In this document: piece after piece, positions 5,955 through 8,056 of the stretch | Layout: every line of letters starts with the position of its first letter | How positions within the stretch are numbered: the stretch's first letter is position 1 | Assembly (NCBI GenBank): GCA_029260195.1 | Contig: JAJDDS010000105.1 | Coordinates: forward strand, 1 to 8,056 | Source of the DNA: Phycisphaerae bacterium | GTDB lineage: Bacteria; Planctomycetota; Phycisphaerae; UBA1845 | Length of the DNA: 8,056 nucleotides | Direction of reading: 5' to 3' | Made by a program: the position numbers and the translations under genes | Notes under the pieces: generated by a model | The model's input: the letters and a program-made list of their open reading frames with translations, nothing else | What the model was told of the DNA's origin: nothing | Databases searched by the model: none

Positions 5955-7142
5955 ATGAAGGCTGTACGGGTGATCGTCTTCAACATGGACGAATCATTCG
6001 GCCCCGTTCTGCGCCGGACCCTCCAGCAGTTTAAGGCTGTTCGCGTCGTTGCCGAAGTCGACGAGCCAGCCATACTCCCGCACGTCGCCCAGCAATCCAA
6101 CGCGGACGTCCTCCTGCTGCACCTCGATCCGACGCCCGAAGCCGTTCTGCCCATCGCTGGGGATCTGGTATCAGCCCACCCAGATCTGGCCATCTTCGCC
6201 ATCAGCGAGTCGACCGATGGCAAGCTGATCCTCTCGGCGATGCGGCGCGGGTTTCGCGAGTTCCTCACCAAACCGCTGGATGACGCCATGCTGGGCGAGG
6301 CGATTTCAAAGATCGCCCAGCAGTCCAACCAATCAGACGGGACCGGCACGCTCATTTCGCTCTTGGGCACCGCTGGAGGAGTCGGCACGACCACCATGGC
6401 TGCCAACCTCGCCGTCGAACTTCAGGACATGTGCTCCGGAGGCGTCACCGTCGTGGACCTCGACTACCGCTTCGGACAGATCGCGACGTTCTTGGACGTG
6501 TCGCCGACATACACGATCGCTGATCTGGCCCACAGCACGGAAGAACTGGACCAACAACTGATCGAACGCACGCTCATCGAGCACCCATCCGGCGTCCGCG
6601 TCCTCAGTCGACCGACGCATTTCGTGCAGTCGGACACCATTACCGCCGCCAACTGTGTGAACGTCCTGACAAACCTGCTGGCCATGAATGAGTACGTGAT
6701 CGTCGACGGACCCAACCGCTACGACGCCGGCGCGTCCGCGATTCTGGATCTCGCCGACATCACACTGCTCGTCATTCAGTTACTGGTACCAAGCGTCCGA
6801 AACGCCCAACGCATCCTGCAAGGGATGGAGGAAGGCGGATTCGACTCCGAACGGGCCAAACTGCTCGTCAACCGCGTCGGGCGAGAATCCGGACCACTCA
6901 GTCTGTCCGATATGGAGGGGACGCTCAATAAACGCGTGTTCCAAAGCGTCCCCGATGATTGGGTGACCGTCAGCAATGCCATCAACCTCGGCGAGACGCT
7001 CGCCGAGCGTGGACCGAAGTCCAAGGTCCGGACCGCCGTCCAGGACCTGGCGACGAGAATACACGCGCCGGACCGAGCCGGCGACGCGAAAGAACCCGCG
7101 AAGAAGGGCAAACTGCTGAGCAAGATTTTCAGCGACGCCTAA
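5955..7142 (+). CDS. cpaE: Tad pilus localisation ATPase-like protein CpaE/TadZ
   Basis: A 395-residue two-domain protein. Residues 1 to about 120 form a receiver-like domain with an acidic pair (D12, E13), a third strand VLLLHLD (52-58) and the FLTKP motif (K106). The position expected for the phosphorylated Asp is H56, so it is probably a non-phosphorylated pseudo-receiver. From residue 133 comes a ParA/MinD-like ATPase domain: LLGTAGGVGTTTMAANLAVE (137-156), then VTVVDLDYRFGQ with D168 and D170. The usual deviant Walker A has two lysines (KGGxGK); here they are A140 and T145. CpaE/TadZ proteins are known for variant P-loops and act in placing the pilus machine, often at a pole. The ATG has the site GGAGGG at 5940-5945. 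It lies between tadG and the secretion ATPase, a usual position. The C-terminus is Lys-rich (KEPAKKGKLLSKIFSDA). Confidence 0.92.
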   Translation: MKAVRVIVFNMDESFGPVLRRTLQQFKAVRVVAEVDEPAILPHVAQQSNADVLLLHLDPTPEAVLPIAGDLVSAHPDLAIFAISESTDGKLILSAMRRGFREFLTKPLDDAMLGEAISKIAQQSNQSDGTGTLISLLGTAGGVGTTTMAANLAVELQDMCSGGVTVVDLDYRFGQIATFLDVSPTYTIADLAHSTEELDQQLIERTLIEHPSGVRVLSRPTHFVQSDTITAANCVNVLTNLLAMNEYVIVDGPNRYDAGASAILDLADITLLVIQLLVPSVRNAQRILQGMEEGGFDSERAKLLVNRVGRESGPLSLSDMEGTLNKRVFQSVPDDWVTVSNAINLGETLAERGPKSKVRTAVQDLATRIHAPDRAGDAKEPAKKGKLLSKIFSDA

Positions 7143-7265
7143 CACAGCGCGAAGAGAGGACGTCGCACCAGCATGTGGGTTTAGCGAAGCAGGGGGACAG
7201 ACGTGTCGCGACACGACGGACTCAGGTCCGGTGACGCCGTTGATCAATGTTCAAGGGGTAGAGTC
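7143..7265. other. cpaE-cpaF spacer
   Basis: 123 bases with no gene. Only the cpaF ribosome site near its end was recognised. Confidence 0.5.
7253..7258 (+). promoter_or_regulatory. Shine-Dalgarno of cpaF
   Basis: AAGGGG ends seven bases before the ATG at 7266 and decides the start of the truncated ATPase gene. A CDS drawn in a different frame at about 7231 is only a shadow of this gene. Confidence 0.65.
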
Positions 7266-8056
7266 ATGTTCGGGAATCGCAGTGCACCGGCAGCGCCAAG
7301 TGCGCCTCGGCCACCAAAGAAGAAACCGCCACCGCCGCCACCCGCGGGGTCGCCCGGCGGCTCCAAGGACAGTGCGCCAGCGCGCACCGGCAAGCCATCA
7401 AAGGCCAAGCAGGATGAGTTCAACGAACTCAAGACCAGACTGCACCGCAAGCTCGTCGAACAGCTCGACCTCTCCGCCCTCGAGGGAAATGACGAATCCA
7501 TCCGCGCGTCCGTCGGCGAAGCCGTCACCAAATTGGCTGAACAGGAAGAAACGCTGCTCAGCTTCAACGAACGAAAGCGGCTCGTCGCCGAGGTTCTCGA
7601 CGAGACATTTGGTCTGGGACCGCTGGAAGTACTACTCGCGGACGAAGACATCAGTGACATTCTCGTCAACGGTCCGCACCAGATCTACATCGAAAAGGGC
7701 GGAAAACTCCACCTAACCGACGTGCAGTTCCGCGACAACGCCCACCTGATGCACGCCATCGACAAGATCGTCAGTTCCGTCGGTCGACGGTGTGACGAAG
7801 TCTCCCCAATGGTGGACGCCCGTCTCAAAGACGGTAGCCGCGTCAACGCCGTGATACCCCCATTGGCCATCGATGGGCCCAGCATCTCGATTCGTCGTTT
7901 TGGCACCGACCCAATAACGTTCGAAGACTACATTCGGTTCAACAGTTGCACGACCGAAATGACCACCTTTCTCGAAGCCTGCGTCAAGGGCGGATTGAAC
8001 ATCCTCATTGTCGGTGGCACTGGATCCGGTAAGACCACCCTGCTCAACAACCTCTC
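7266..8056 (+). CDS. cpaF: Tad pilus assembly/secretion ATPase CpaF/TadA (3' end outside window)
   Basis: Hexameric type II/IV secretion ATPase that powers Flp pilus assembly from the cytoplasmic face of the inner membrane. The frame is open to the window end; 263 codons are present, and the family usually has about 400-500. The start ATG 7266 follows AAGGGG. Residues 1 to about 48 are a disordered-looking leader with Pro, Ala and Lys, including six consecutive prolines (21-26). The N-terminal domain follows, with FGLGPLEVLL, DISDILVNGP (ending about 137) and VDARLKDGSRVNAVIPP (from 183), all typical of CpaF. ISIRRF comes next, and the Walker A motif GGTGSGKTT is at 250-258, with the catalytic-site Lys at 256. 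The Walker B, Asp and His boxes lie beyond the edge. TadB and TadC platform genes are expected after it (family knowledge). Confidence 0.95.
   Translation, partial: MFGNRSAPAAPSAPRPPKKKPPPPPPAGSPGGSKDSAPARTGKPSKAKQDEFNELKTRLHRKLVEQLDLSALEGNDESIRASVGEAVTKLAEQEETLLSFNERKRLVAEVLDETFGLGPLEVLLADEDISDILVNGPHQIYIEKGGKLHLTDVQFRDNAHLMHAIDKIVSSVGRRCDEVSPMVDARLKDGSRVNAVIPPLAIDGPSISIRRFGTDPITFEDYIRFNSCTTEMTTFLEACVKGGLNILIVGGTGSGKTTLLNNL

Noticed and set aside
5861..6406. 181-residue reverse-strand ORF opposite cpaE
   Set aside because: Low-complexity Ser/Arg/Thr product with no domain; it overlaps the well-supported cpaE receiver domain.
7231..7716. 161-residue forward ORF overlapping the start of cpaF
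   Set aside because: Different frame from cpaF, Ser/Arg/Thr-rich with no motif; the cpaF frame has clear conserved motifs across the same bases.
1..8056. CRISPR arrays, tRNA/rRNA genes, insertion sequences, defence systems
   Set aside because: I looked for spaced direct repeats, transposase motifs and cloverleaf-like arms and saw none; the window is a pilus locus with ordinary flanking sequence.

Overview
This window carries most of a Flp/Tad (tight-adherence) type IVc pilus locus, read entirely on the + strand. It is preceded by the 3' end of an unrelated DUF362-family gene. The organism is most likely a planctomycete (Planctomycetota) or a close relative. Reasons: the moderately GC-rich sequence, a Flp prepilin with the DGPTATEYAVML cleavage-site style, the compact CpaA-TadE-CpaB set, a large TadG-like protein with a von Willebrand A fold, and a TadZ/CpaE with a GGVGTTT P-loop. 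This assignment is inference from protein style, not a database match.

Layout. 1-573: C-terminal part of a DUF362 protein, cut by the window edge. 574-1033: about 460 bases with no confident gene; one small reverse-strand ORF is possible. 1034-1228: flp, the major prepilin. 1229-1463: a spacer with a strong terminator-like hairpin and several smaller ones. 1464-2018: cpaA/tadV prepilin peptidase. 2020-2445: tadE pseudopilin. 2588-3589: cpaB/rcpC with a long low-complexity acidic tail. 3590-3852: a hairpin-dense spacer where a secretin gene (cpaC/rcpA) often lies but does not here. 3853-5769: TadG-like membrane-anchored vWA protein. 5770-5954: spacer with a perfect 9-bp stem-loop. 5955-7142: cpaE/tadZ. 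7266 to the window end: cpaF/tadA secretion ATPase, cut just after its Walker A motif.

How they work together (family knowledge): CpaA cleaves the Flp prepilin and the TadE-type pseudopilin at the inner membrane. CpaF hydrolyses ATP to drive pilus assembly through inner-membrane platform proteins (TadB/TadC, expected downstream of the window). CpaE/TadZ localises the machine, usually to a cell pole. CpaB is a periplasmic partner of the outer-membrane secretin. The TadG-like protein is an envelope-anchored accessory or possible minor-pilin or adhesin component. The hairpin after flp probably lets the pilin mRNA accumulate above the machinery mRNA.

I do not see a wholly new system. The points most worth a second look are: the absent secretin with a chain of stem-loops in its place; a vWA fold in TadG interrupted by about 240 residues; a CpaE lacking both usual P-loop lysines and the usual receiver phosphoacceptor; the Asp-run tail of CpaB; and a six-proline run near the start of CpaF.
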